64,000 bases of DNA from Brachionus rotundiformis (GCA_016802295.1 JAESIW010000137.1:2161318-2225317), one strand, 5' to 3'; positions 1 through 11,479 are shown, numbered from the stretch's first letter. Numbers and translations: made by a program. The notes: generated from the sequence alone by a model not told the origin.

Positions 1-1151
1 TAGTATAAATAATGTCGGACTTTTCTGGAACAAATTCTAATTCTTCAAAACAAGTATTCTAAATTTTAATACTCAGTTTGTAGCAGATTTTTTTCGAACT
101 TATTTGAATTTATTTTATATCCGCCAAGGTCGAAACGTTTCTATAACATTTTTTTATATTCAATTCGAGAAAAGTCTAACTGAATGAACTTAATAAGACA
201 AAATTTTCTCAAGTCAAATTTAACTTGAAAAAAAATCTGTTTTTATTTAAATTTTTATAAATTGATTTTTCAAATTAATTATACCAAGTTATTAAATTAA
301 CAACTATCTTTCATTAATGTTTTGATATGATATAAATAATGATAAAAAATTTATTTTTCTCGACTTTTAAAAATATTATTGTATTTCCAAGCCAAAATTA
401 ACAAATTAAAAAATAATCTGGTTTTTTTTAATTTTATTCAAAAATTTATTATATTTTTAAAAAAATCATATTTCAAAGTAAAACATACTCAATAAATATT
501 AAAAAATATCATTAGTAGTATGTCGATTAAAAATTTGATAAAACTTAAAAAATATATCAAGGCAATTTTTTTAAGAATTAAAAAAGTTGATCAATTAATT
601 CAGGTTTTTTTAAACTTTGATAATCATTCCTTATATTTTTTCAAATTTTGTAATGATTGCTAAAAGTAATCAAACCAAAAAGTACAATAAATTATATTTT
701 AATGTTTTTAGACTGACAAAGATTAGCTTGATCTTCATGAACATTTAAATAAGTTTAAATACAAATATTTATTAAAATTCTATGATTCACTTATTTTAAA
801 AATTAATTTAATATATTCCTCCTACCAATAAATTTGAATTAAGAGAATTTAATTAAATTACCTGTACCGAATAAAATTGAGACATGATTTTTTTGTTTTA
901 GAATTTGACTCAAAAACAGAATTAGTATCTAGTTTTAAAAATTCAAATTATCTTTTTGTTTTTTCCAAACAAAAATATATCAATTTAAACAAATATTTAT
1001 ACATTTTAAAAAAAAAATTAAAAAAGTTATTTAATAAGCTTGTCTTAAATCTTAATTTTACATTTGTTTGAATTAGAATTAAATCAATTTGTAAATAGGA
1101 TTTGAAATTTATTCATATAAAATACCTTTTTTTTTTTTTTATTTGATAAAA
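1..1151. other. AT-rich non-coding leader region
   Basis: I see no gene here. The stretch is dominated by A/T runs. The only longer open frame (about 877-1071, plus) opens with TTG and has a random Lys/Leu/Asn composition, so I do not call it. A T-tract at about 1127-1141 sits just upstream of the next start codon and could belong to its promoter or to a 5' UTR splice acceptor. Confidence 0.6.
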
Positions 1152-1910
1152 ATGAAATTTCTTTTAATTTTTTTATCAGCTAGTCTTTTGGCATTGGGTG
1201 TACCAGTGGAACAGCAAAATTTCGAGGATCATGTTGTCGTAAAATACATAAAAACTAATCCTCAAGTTTATGCTGACTTTGTCAACTTAATCTTCCAGCG
1301 TCCAGAGTTGCGTAAATACATACATCCAGATGAAACAGGAAATAAATATGTTGACTTTAATGGTTTGTTCACTGATCCCAACTCTCATCAAATTGTTATT
1401 CAATTTTTAAATAAATATATTCATCATTTAAACAAGCGCCAAATTGATTTTAACAACTTCTTGGGCTCATTTATGAATGTCTTGAACACATTTGGCCAAA
1501 GTATACAAACATCTCTGCAGAACAGTGTTCAGCAATTAGTTTCAAGCACAATCACTGATATTTTCAATCGACTTGAAAGTAGTCTATTTGCAGGCCAACC
1601 TGCTGATTTAAATGATATTATGTCAAACTTTTTAAATAATTTAAAAAATATATTAACAAATAACATATTACAATCGGTTAACGACACTTTTAAGCAGCAA
1701 GCTTTGAGCACTTTGGATTTACAATTTAATGAGCTTGACAAGCTTGTTAATAAATTAAAGGATGATTCAGTGGCACCTATTCAATTTATCAATCTCCTGC
1801 AACAAAGTTTGAACAGTTTACAGAAAAGCTTGTCCCAGTTTTTGCCAAATATTTCAGATTTGGTCATGTCCCAATTATTAAATCTTTTGGATAATATATT
1901 GAAAAAATAA
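1152..1910 (+). CDS. Secreted helical protein of unknown family (252 aa)
   Basis: The start is ATG at 1152, giving a Lys-containing start followed by a hydrophobic segment (FLLIFLSASLLALG), a clear signal peptide with likely cleavage near the GVPVEQ stretch. The mature protein is about 235 residues with no Cys. An N-terminal part of about 90 residues ends in a dibasic NKRQ site that could be proprotein-cleaved. The rest is rich in Leu, Asn, Gln and Ser with heptad-like hydrophobic spacing, suggesting amphipathic helices. I recognise no domain. The single exon ends in TAA. It could be a small lipid-binding or structural secreted protein, but nothing in the sequence decides this. Confidence is good that it is a real secreted protein and low for any function. 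Confidence 0.75.
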   Translation: MKFLLIFLSASLLALGVPVEQQNFEDHVVVKYIKTNPQVYADFVNLIFQRPELRKYIHPDETGNKYVDFNGLFTDPNSHQIVIQFLNKYIHHLNKRQIDFNNFLGSFMNVLNTFGQSIQTSLQNSVQQLVSSTITDIFNRLESSLFAGQPADLNDIMSNFLNNLKNILTNNILQSVNDTFKQQALSTLDLQFNELDKLVNKLKDDSVAPIQFINLLQQSLNSLQKSLSQFLPNISDLVMSQLLNLLDNILKK

Positions 1911-2176
1911 AATGATTTATTTATAAATAAATTCTATTCTATGAAATTTTTGTTATTTTTAACTAAAGTTTTTATGACTTTATTCGAGAATATTAGCTTG
2001 ATAAGATTTAATTCATTTTTAGCAAAAGATTTTCAAAAACTTTTAAATTGCTTTTAATTTTAAATTTATCTTGTTTTGCAACAAATTACATAAATCTAGA
2101 ATAATCTAAATTAATTAGAATTTTCAATATAAATACGCAGTGTTTTAAATAAAAACAAAAAAAATTGTGATTCAAA

Positions 2177-2296
2177 ATGTGTCGAAAAGTAAGCTGCGCC
2201 AAATGTAAAAAGCCGACTTGGGCTGGCTGTGGCCTGCACATTGAGACAGCTTTAGGCGATGTTCCAATTGAGCAACGTTGTCAATGTCCCCGATGA
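2177..2296 (+). CDS. Cys-rich microprotein, copy 1 (39 aa)
   Basis: This is a short ATG-to-TGA frame encoding 39 residues, starting MCRKVSC and containing CAKCKKPTWAGCG, a His three residues after the last Cys, and a C-terminal RCQC. Six Cys (positions 2, 7, 10, 18, 35, 37) and His21 could bind zinc. The same architecture recurs at 13759-13905 with about half the residues identical, including the PTWAGCG core, so purifying selection on protein is very likely. From memory, small proteins with the TWAGCG-H motif occur widely in fungi, plants and bacteria without an assigned role. That is recollection, not a search. It is too short for usual ORF thresholds. Function is unknown. Confidence 0.8.
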   Translation: MCRKVSCAKCKKPTWAGCGLHIETALGDVPIEQRCQCPR

Positions 2297-2890
2297 ATCA
2301 ACTTTGCTGTTATTCTTCGCTTTTATTATAATTGATTTTGTTTATTTAGACCAAATATACATATTAATTATCAAAAAATAAAATTTATCCTTGTCTTAAT
2401 TATTTTTTTTAACTTTAAAAATATAAAGAAGTCAGAATGCTTAAAAATAACTCCTTTTGACTACGTGTAAATTTTTCCTTTGTTATAATGAGCTCGAAAC
2501 GCTTATTTTAAATCTAAATAGGTCTTTTTCAATTTGTTTGATCAAGTTTATTCGAAATATTCAGCAGTCGAACTGAATCGACCTAGCAAAAATAATTTTT
2601 GTTATAATAACTTTTTATTTTGTTTTTTTTTTTTGAAAAGTATATAATTAAAAATACTTGAAAAAAACTATATTGGAAAAAATAAAAATCAATTATCTTC
2701 CTAAATCATTTTAAAGCATAAAAAAATTCTTAGTAAATGAATTACACATAAATTTTTATGTTTTTATTGTTTTAATTAAAAATCAAAATTAAGTCAAAAA
2801 CAAAAAAATACATAGATATTATCCAAATTCATTTCATGCTCCTGCTTTTAGTCTTGGACTTGCTTAGTTCGTTGAAAAATAATTGACAAA
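2297..2890. other. Intergenic, no gene seen
   Basis: AT-rich DNA between the microprotein and a Cys-rich remnant on the other strand. I see no long open frame, RNA gene or repeat in it. AATAAA-like motifs near 2377 may serve as the polyadenylation signal of the microprotein gene. Confidence 0.5.
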
Positions 2891-3019
2891 TTATGCTTGG
2901 TTTAAAAATCCAGCGCAATAACAATTTTCACATTCCGGACAAAAACAGTTCCTATTTATAATTAAGTAATATTTATCTCCTATCATGCATCCACATTCAT
3001 AGTTGGTAAATTCAATATT
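2891..3019 (-). pseudogene. Cys-rich open stretch, possible VWC-like relic
   Basis: On the minus strand a 42-codon open stretch encodes a Cys-dense segment with C-x-C, then C-x-C-x2-C-x2-C-x-C spacing (ending CFCPECENCYCAG) and a TAA stop. Directly upstream in the same frame, across one stop codon, the text reads GKYEDEVSPKLY, reminiscent of the start of a von Willebrand factor C module. The local base composition is richer in G/C than its surroundings, which suggests former coding sequence. There is no in-frame ATG at the beginning, so this is either a terminal exon of an unseen gene or a decayed copy. The VWC assignment is tentative. Confidence 0.3.
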
Positions 3020-3463
3020 TTAATATAATTTCGGAGAAACTTCGTCTTCGTATTTGCCTGTCCGTGTTTATGTCTAAGGAAATTTCAAATTGCGCTTGCT
3101 TACAGAAGTGTGGTGGTCGAGTAAAATTTCTTAAATAAGAAAAGAAAAAGGTTTAGAAATATTTCTGTAAGATAATCTTATTTATGTTATTTTTTAGTTA
3201 TATTTTTATGTGTTGCTTTTTAATATTCAATTTTTTTATGTCTATATAATCTTCATCGCAAAAGGGATGTCACACCATCTTTCATTTACCTAATCATTTT
3301 GACTAAATATTATTTTTAGTGTTAAAATTAATAAAATAAATTTATTTATTTAAAATACTATTTGAGGAAGTCCTCAGGCCACTCAGAATGGATCATAGTC
3401 CTTCTTTTTAGCTTAACGTTTAAAATATTGAATTAAATATAAAAAAAAAAGAGAAACTTTATG
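3020..3463. other. Intergenic, no gene seen
   Basis: AT-rich sequence between the Cys-rich remnant and the foldback transposon. Part near 3040-3125 is less AT-rich and may extend the remnant upstream, but stops occur in all frames. Nothing else is recognised. Confidence 0.45.
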
Positions 3464-3465
3464 TA

Positions 3466-4906
3466 AGGTTCGCGCGGAGCAAAACTACAGCACTATCTGA
3501 ATTTCGGCAAACCGACTTTAAAATATTAATCTGCATACTGGAAAACCCAGAAAAACGGTTTTTTATGTGGGGTCAAAAAAAAAATTTTTTGCCCCCACCC
3601 TTTCAAAGATCGAAAAAAAAACAAAAGTTAGTTACCTTTGAGCTAAAATATCTCATGTTCTAATAGACATAGCCTTATCAATATATATATATTCTGAAAG
3701 CAAATAGTCTCATCAACAAAATGGTGTATTAATTTAATCTATTATTTTACCAATAGATCGATATTTTGGCAAAAAATGGTAAAAAAATGGTATTTTTTCA
3801 CTATTTTTGTATCTAGTCCGCGGTTTACCCCCCGACCCCTACTTTTTTAAACAGATTCTGAAACTAGAGAAAATTATGAACAAAATGTTGGGACCACTTT
3901 TTTTATTTATTGAATAATTTATTGAATTTAAAGCCAAAAAAAATTGAATAAAATGAGTTTGATACTAATTTTTGAATGTAAAATATTAAGTAAAACGTCA
4001 GAATTAAATGTCAAATTAGTAAAATGTTTTCAATAATTAATTTAATTTTTGTTAAATAATTAGTTTTAATTTTTTTTTCTTAATAATTTTTGAGATTCCT
4101 AAAAAACCCGAAAGAGTCTCAAAACTTTTATCAAATCTTGGTAACAAAACTTTTCAAAACTCGAATAGAAGGAATGAAAATTGTACGAATGCTCAAAATT
4201 TGATTTTGCGATGTTTGTTTGCCTACAAAAGTGGTGTAAATTATGCAAACGTTTTAAAAACATATTTTTCTGGAAAATCCAAAGCAAAAAATGCAGAACA
4301 TTTATAAAATTTCTAACTCCTTATTAGATAAAAATTTAAAAATTTAAGTAAACTAATTTGACATTTAATTCTGACGTTTTACTTAATATTTTACATTCAA
4401 AAATTAGTATCAAACTCATTTTATTCAATTTTTTTTGGCTTTAAATTCAATAAATTATTCAATAAATAAAAAAAGTGGTCCCAACATTTTGTTCATAATT
4501 TTCTCTAGTTTCAGAATCTGTTTAAAAAAGTAGGGGTCGGGGGGTAAACCGCGGACTAGATACAAAAATAGTGAAAAAATACCATTTTTTTACCATTTTT
4601 TGCCAAAATATCGATCTATTGGTAAAATAATAGATTAAATTAATACACCATTTTGTTGATGAGACTATTTGCTTTCAGAATATATATATATTGATAAGGC
4701 TATGTCTATTAGAACATGAGATATTTTAGCTCAAAGGTAACTAACTTTTGTTTTTTTTTCGATCTTTGAAAGGGTGGGGGCAAAAAATTTTTTTTTTGAC
4801 CCCACATAAAAAACCGTTTTTCTGGGTTTTCCAGTATGCAGATTAATATTTTAAAGTAGGTTTGCCGAAATTCAGATAGTGCTGTAGTTTTGCTCCGCGC
4901 GAACCT
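3466..4906. mobile_element. Foldback (long inverted repeat) DNA transposon with TA flanks
   Basis: Two inverted arms of equal length, 3466-4020 and 4352-4906 (555 bp each), surround a 331-bp centre. By eye they differ by a single base near the outer ends (CCGACTTTA versus the complement of TAAAGTAGG). The termini read AGGTTCGCGCGGAGC and its complement. Both ends abut TA (3464-3465 and 4907-4908), the target duplication of Tc1/mariner-type elements. The arms carry conspicuous C/G tracts (GCCCCCACCC, CCCCCGACCCC) unlike surrounding DNA. The centre has no credible transposase; a short minus-strand frame opens with TTG. This is a non-autonomous element, recently inserted or kept identical by gene conversion. 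Confidence 0.88.
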
Positions 4907-5013
4907 TATATATCAGAGCATAAAAATGATTATTGCAGGATAAAATAATATAAATTTAATTTATAAAGCATAAAGTTGATAGGTAATAAATAAATTTAGA
5001 ATAAAGAAATATT

Positions 5014-5656
5014 GGGTCTTGTCGACTATGTGATCTTCGTGTTCACTAAATATGTGATCTTTGTCATCTTGCTAGGTTTGTGATCTCTGCTATTGAAAAA
5101 AATGACACATTTTTGATGAAAAAAACTAAAAAAAATTCTGTGATCAATGTTTTATTTTTGTGGTCAACAAAAAAAAAATTTCAAACTAAATCAATCAAGA
5201 AAAAATTACAAAATTGAAATAAATAATTTTTAGCTTTACGCAATTTAAGTCCTCTTTCATTATTCTTTAAGGAACCACACAAAGGACAAAGTACACAATT
5301 TGAATGTTTGCTTAATGCTCTTATAACTTCATTTTATGCCAATTCAGAACATGAAGGAGTCGAAAGAGCCAAGGTTTTATACTGATCTGATTTTAACTTT
5401 ACTGAATTTATTGTAATTTTGATATAGAAGAGCTTAAAACATAAATATTTGGATCATTCTCATAATCAAGCTTCAAATATATTATTTTTTTAAAATATTA
5501 AATCAATTAAATTTTGAAATTTTTATGAGTGATCATTGAAAAATACTTGTGATACTTGGATAAGTGATCAAAAAATTTGTAACAGATCACAAACCCAGCA
5601 AGATAACAAAGATCACATATTTAGTGAACATGAAGATCAAATAGTCGACAAGACCC
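5014..5656. mobile_element. Non-autonomous DNA transposon (MITE-like) with 8-bp target duplication
   Basis: Terminal inverted repeats of about 75-80 bp start GGGTCTTGTCGACTA and end with its complement. A perfect 8-bp direct repeat GAAATATT flanks the element at 5006-5013 and 5657-5664. Several copies of TGTGATC lie just inside each end (for example 5031, 5051 and 5079 on the left), typical of subterminal transposase-binding sites. No transposase frame is present. An 8-bp duplication points to hAT, P or Merlin superfamilies; the termini do not decide between them. It sits only 107 bp from the foldback element. Confidence 0.85.
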
Positions 5657-5664
5657 GAAATATT

Positions 5665-6773
5665 TTATTAGTTCACAAAGATTTATAATATATGATAAAA
5701 ATTTATATATTTTCAAATTCTTAAAAATAATCAATATAAAATTTGAATTTAAATTAATTTTCAATCTAAAAATTCTAACTTGTTTTTCGAATTTTAAAAT
5801 GGCATTTATTTTTTTTATCTAAATTGCTTTTTTAACAAATTGAATAAAAAATTAATAGAAAAATTAATATTTATTAATAAAATTTTTTAAAAAAATTAAA
5901 ACCGAAATTATAAACATTTGGCACTTGAATTTATTGTTTCTTGAGTCAAGTTCTTTTAAACTCATACTAATACAATTGCAAAATTATTTACATTTGAGTA
6001 AAAAGTCAACAATCAACTATGTTGTAATATTGGCATTATTAATCTGGCATGGCAGCTTTTGCTTGCTGATATGAAAATATATATAAACCTGGAAAAAAAA
6101 TATATAAATACAACTAATTAAAATAATAAAAAATTTAACTAGGCGTGCAGTATAAATAAGCATATTTTTGGTAAATAATGCTAAAAGCTTTTTCGAGTCA
6201 AAATAAAAGCATGCATGCAATGATGCGGCGCGAAAGCCTCCTTTTACAAACAAAATCTTGACAGGATCTCTTATCAAAGGATACATACAATTTTATTCAA
6301 TTAGACTTGTTTTTTTTAAGAAGTATAAACTTTAGTTCATTTTTATTGTAAATAATTTTTACTATTAATATACATACTGTTTGAATATAATGTATTAGAA
6401 GGTTTTGGCAGATTTTTTTCAACTAAAAAAAACAAATAAATATAGATAAAAGTAAAAAAGATAAAAGCTTAACATCATACCATCCAATATATTTTATCTT
6501 AAGGGTATGATTATAAACGGGAATAGATTATTTATTTTATTTTAAATTATTATTAAATAAAAGTTTTTAATACAAATTATCAATTGTTTTAAGAATTTAG
6601 AAAATCTCTCAGCTACACATATTTAAATTAAGTTTATTTGATTACTTGATTTAATATAAACGTAAGACTTTTTCTCTTAATCTCTCTAATTCTTTGAAAA
6701 AATTTATAAATTATTTAGAAAAAAAATTTTGATAAAAAAAATATATTAAAATTGATTTTAAATAACCATCAAG
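5665..6773. other. Intergenic, possible extra 3' exon of the TTLL gene
   Basis: Mostly AT-rich. A minus-strand frame (6286-6017) opens with ATG but looks random apart from a less AT-rich block near 6180-6260. Near 6090 on the minus strand a good acceptor (T-tract, CCAG) precedes a short frame ending in TAA. Joined to the last certain TTLL exon it would replace the stop at 6774 by a tail ending in AAMPD. I cannot decide between the two ends. Confidence 0.4.
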
Positions 6774-9700
6774 CTATGTACCTGAAACTCTTTGTTTATT
6801 AATATTTTGTGCACTCTTTACTCTGAAATTGTTAAACTGATTTTGCATATTGTTAATTGTCATGGTCGGATTGGAATCAATTTTAGCGATTGAATCATTT
6901 CTTCCATTTAATTTTGTTCCATTTAAACTTAAAAATTTAAAAATTCACTTGATCATCCATTTTTTGTAATTTATTTATTACCCATTGTTAATTCTGGGAT
7001 AAACTGGTTGGTCGTTGTCTCCATTTAAGACCGACAATTGGTACCTATAATTTCCGATGGTCGAATTGTTATCTGATGAAACCGGTTGTGTTGCGTATTT
7101 TATTCGATTTTGGGCGCCAATGCCAGAATTACTCTTTGCTTTTTTTTGGTTGTTTATATATTTCTGAAAAAGTGTTGGTATTAAAAAAATTGTTATTTAT
7201 TTTCCAAAATAGACCAGGTTACCTCAGCAAAAAGTGATTGATTTTCGAAAGGGTTATAATTCTTTGTTCGTATCTCAAGCTTATTTCCCTGCGGAGCAAA
7301 TCTTGAGTTTATTGGATCTTCTTGGACATGATTGTTGGGAAAAAAGTTCGGTGGCACTGCAGCCATTGTACCGGATGTTCCGGACAAAATTTTGTTCACC
7401 AAATCAATGACACCCATACTCTTAAGCAAATTTTCTCTCTGCTTTAAACATTGCAAGCGTTCCATTTCATCCAGATCATTTATCTCAATTGGTTTCCAAG
7501 TATCTATTGGCGAAACTAGTGATGGCGGCAAAAGAAGCTGCTGTTTGCTCATTATGCCCGTCAATGAAGGATTCTGTTTATAAACAAAAATATACATTTA
7601 AAATTTAATTTTTCTGTGGTTGATCAGCTTTGAAGCTAATGAAAAACAAAAAGCGTGAAAGTGCCAAAGCAATAGATTTCGAGTGCTGGTTAAATAAGTA
7701 GCTAAACGACTAATCATCTTTGATTAAATGCTTTTTGATGAAAGGTCGTTTAAACAACAAAAATTGTGCATATTTTTTTTAAAGAATTTTAAAATACCCT
7801 TTGAAACAAAGATTTAGATTTTTTAATTGGAAAACGAGTAGTAAACTTTGGTTCTGAGAACGAATGAACCAAATTATTCGACTCAAAGATTTTCGAATCA
7901 ATTGATGGCACTACAACTGGTCTACTCAGCTCAAAGTTTGCACTTTTGCTCACTTTTTTGATACTAGTGTCTTCATAGTGCTATTTATTTAAAAAATAAG
8001 AGCGTTCAAGAATGAGTAAAAAAATAAGCTTGATTATTGTGGGCAAAAAAGCTGATGTTTATTTTTGTTTGTTATTTTAAAAGTAAAAATAATAAAGTTT
8101 TATTTACTGTGGCAATTGTGTGAAGGCTTGAATTGCTGCCTTTGGAAATGCTGTTCGACCTTTCGTATTTTTTAGCATTGTCTGAATAATTAGACATGAC
8201 ATTTGACGAAGAATTTCGAGATATTTGATTTTTTTGCTGAGTTGGTAGTTTAGATTGAATGGTAACATTTTTTTGACAGCTTTGATTTGAAGTCTTTCTA
8301 TTCGGGCTTTCGCCACGTACCTCTTTATTTTGCACCCGATTTCGGTTTACCATAAATTTTTCGTTTTTACGAGAAATTTCTTCCATTTGTTGCCTTAATT
8401 AATTTTACAATTAAATTACTTAATCATTTATTAATGTCTAATCACTTTGCTTGTTCAAGCCTAGCTCTAGAAGCCGCTGTCTCTGAAAAAAGAGTCCCTG
8501 TTGTGTTGTAAAATTTGTCATACTTTTCCGAACCAGGACCAGGATAAACACGTCTATAGTTACCAATATGCTTGTCCTCCCATTTCTCAATTTGCTTCAG
8601 CCATTCTTGCTGAACTTCATCAAGCTCTTCTCTTAAATACCCCCAAAATAAATAAAAACAAAATAATTATCTAATCTTTTATTTACTTAGTTTCTTTTTT
8701 TCCTTGTTTTAAAAACAATCTTTCCCTAACCCGCTTTCTTTCTTCTTCAACACACTTTTTTTTATCCAAAGAACCAATGTTCATCAGCATTATGGTATCA
8801 TAAATCAATGCGTCCTTAATTTCCCTATCCAATTTTGAGTCTGTGGTGAAGCTTGGCGAATGATTGACTTCCAGCACATAGGGCTTAAGCTTTTTATCAA
8901 CCAATATGTCATAGCCGAGTATTTCAAAGCAAGCACTTCCTTTGTAGTGATTGGCAAAACAGGTTCTATAGTTGTGCTTAAGAACTGCATGAGCTGATAG
9001 TAGAACTTTGATAATTACATCATCTATGTCATTCCATAGTTTATCTACATCATAGCCATTTTTTTTAAGCCATCTATTTATGGTTGATATTCGCCGCTTG
9101 GTTCCGCTTTCTTCGTCGCGAACAAACTCATCGCTTTTTTTCTGAATGGCATAATTTGTTAGATGCATAAATACATCTTTCTTTAAACAAAAATATTTTG
9201 AATTTTAAATTAGTTTTTTTTATAAAATAAATAAAAATTAAAAAAATAAACTTTTCAATCTTTTATTTAATTCTACCTTTATTATAATCAACTTAGACTA
9301 AATTTATTTATAAAAACTTACACAATTATTCATGGTTGGCTCTTCGTACTGCTGAGTGGTAAAACGAGCTAGGCCTTCTTTGTAAACAAATATTCTAAAT
9401 GGATCACATGATGTAACAGCTACATAGACCCTCAAGTCAAATTTGAATCCATCAACTGTAAATGGCTAAAAAAAGTAATGTATGAGATTTAATAAAAAAT
9501 ACTATTTTTAATAAAACACCTACTCGAGAGACATATACTTGAACTACGTAATTATCACCGGGTTTAACATCTCTATTAGGATTTTTAGTAATGAATATAC
9601 CACGTCCTTGGCAACCACTATCAGGTTTACATATATAGGTTTTATTTTTTTTGGTTCTGGCATAGTTTATGAAATCAGCATAGCTTTAACAATTAAATTT

Positions 9701-10315
9701 ATAAATAATTATTAAGCTGAATTTAAATTACTCTGCTGGGAGACACCATCCTTTTGGGTAAAATGTATACTCTTTTGGATAAAGCTTTGCCATTCGATTC
9801 ATGTTGCGTGTCAAGAGATCTTTGCGGCATATTTCACTCATTCCCGGAAAATGATTTATTTTTTGCCATTTTTTCATTTGATTGACCCGATCTATGGAAA
9901 TGCTTGTGTCTGTCCAATAAAGACTCCAGTCTTCATTTTCATCCACTTCTTTAAATCCTAGCTTTCGTCCAACTCTCCGGACACACTCGTATTTTGTAGC
10001 GGAAAGACAAATGCCAATGTTTTTTTTCTTTTTTTTCTTTTTTTTCAGGTCTTCGGAATCGTTTCGGCTTATGGTACTCGATGATTTGTTTAAAGACTTG
10101 TTATATCTATTTCGATATTCACTAGAATCTTCGTCATGGGCTGTGTCGTCCTCGTCATCTTCAGCATTTACTTGAAACATTAAATCGGGTCTTTGGAATT
10201 CACTAGTGTCTTCATCGTTATCTTCCAGTGTTAATACTGCTGGGCCTTTACTTTTCGGATTATCTTCAACAACACTCGACTCATCAGAACTATAATCCTC
10301 TTCCTCTTCCGACAT
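6774..10315 (-). CDS. TTLL13: Tubulin polyglutamylase, TTLL6/TTLL13-like
   Basis: Ten exons join in frame to about 907 codons: 10315-9732, 9683-9524, 9465-9322, 9180-8687, 8631-8446, 8393-8108, 7980-7798, 7573-7223, 7163-6982, 6927-6774. The N-terminus is acidic, followed by a Lys run. The TTL core then shows NHFPGM, the ATP-binding KPDSGCQGRGIFI, DGFKFDLRVYV, MHLTNYAI and the metal/ATP-site EVNHSPSF. After it come a basic ERKRVRERLF helix and YPGPGSEKYDKFY, typical of the TTLL6/7/13 microtubule-binding region. The family adds glutamate chains to tubulin tails in cilia and axonemes. The C-terminal ~400 residues are Ser/Asn-rich and disordered. The subtype symbol is a best guess between TTLL6 and TTLL13. 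The stop used is at 6774; a further exon is possible. Confidence 0.9.
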
Positions 10316-11479
10316 ATTTTTTTTTATAAATAAACCCGATCTAATAAATTTAAAATACCGAAATACGATTTTATTTTTATATATTCTTAAAAATAAAGCA
10401 ATTTAAATTTAATTCTAGTTGAGTTCCTAATTTTTTAAAAAACACAAAAGGCTAAGTATCCCAATGTAAAATTTTGGATAAATTTCATACCAAATTATAT
10501 GGCATCTAAAAAACTAGTAACCTAAAAAAAAATTATAAAAAAAATAAATAGGTATCTAAACGTATATTTTTGATAAATAGGTATTGTTAAATATTTTACT
10601 TAACAACGGTACTTATGAGCTTTTTCGAGCAATTTTTACGGATAGCATTCTTTATGATTAATGATTTATTGATGCCTTGATATTTTGAATTCTACTTAAA
10701 ATTTTAATTAAAAATAAAAAATATCTTGATCAAACAAAATATTCATTTTATATTATATGCTGATAAATAGGGGAATATCTTTCAGCTAACTAATCTGCAA
10801 AATAAAAAACACTATTATAAGAATGTTAAATGCTAACTCTAATATCATTTAGTTTATTAAAAAAATGAAAAACGTAGCCATGCCAACCCATAATTTTTCG
10901 ATTTGAATTAAATTTTTTGCAACAACTTTTGGGCTTTTTTTTTTGAAAAGATGAAACTAAATAATTTAAATTAAATATTTTTTTATTTATATTTCTGTAT
11001 TAAATTTCAATTCTCGGAGACTTTTCAAATAGCTGATTTTTATATGGAACTAGAATGGATTATTTTTAAAGCGAGATTGATTATGAAAATGTGCTTGATA
11101 CCTTAGAAAATCTTTATTTTGAGACTTTTTCAATGGTTTCTCATCTAGTTAAGCGAGAGCCTTTTGATAAAATTAGAACTTCATTAGCTCAATTAAGACG
11201 TTCATAGGTTCTTAACTGGGACGATTTTAAGCTAAAAAAAATAAATATTTTTAAAGTGAATTTAGATTCTTTTTGAACTGACTCTAAGCAATTTTAATTG
11301 TAATTTAGAATTTTAATAAGTTCAGGATTTCGGAAAATCCATTACTAGTTGGTAAGCACTTTAAATAAGTTAATTTTCTTTAAAATAAGAATTTAAAATG
11401 TAAATATTTGATTAGTTTTATTAGAAAAAAGGTTTAAAGTGATTTAACACACTGTAAAAATCAAAAATAACTATTTAAA
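10316..11479. other. Intergenic between TTLL and hexosaminidase genes
   Basis: This spans the TTLL start and the hexosaminidase stop, both genes being on the minus strand. Most is AT-rich with no gene. A coding-like stretch on the plus strand at 11055-11207 is listed separately. Promoter elements of TTLL must lie here but I can point to none with confidence. Confidence 0.45.
11055..11207 (+). pseudogene. Coding-like orphan exon or relic
   Basis: Reading from ATG at 11055, a stop comes after four codons. The same frame then continues open for 45 codons (SEIDYENVLDTLENLYFETF and on) to TAG at 11205. Composition is protein-like, with mixed charged and hydrophobic residues and less A/T than its surroundings. 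A T-rich AAAG acceptor-like site lies right at the internal stop (about 11063-11071), so it may be a terminal exon starting there rather than a broken gene. I do not recognise the sequence and see no partner exon upstream. Confidence 0.3.

Noticed and set aside
877..1071. 64-codon plus-strand open frame
   Set aside because: Opens with TTG, composition is random for AT-rich DNA (Leu, Lys, Asn, Phe), no signal or motif.
4099..4287. Minus-strand frame in the centre of the foldback element
   Set aside because: Opens with TTG and shows no transposase motif; too short to support a call.
6017..6286. 89-codon minus-strand ATG frame with hydrophobic stretch
   Set aside because: Hydrophobic segment comes from AT-rich low-complexity sequence; no supporting exon structure except a possible TTLL tail noted elsewhere.
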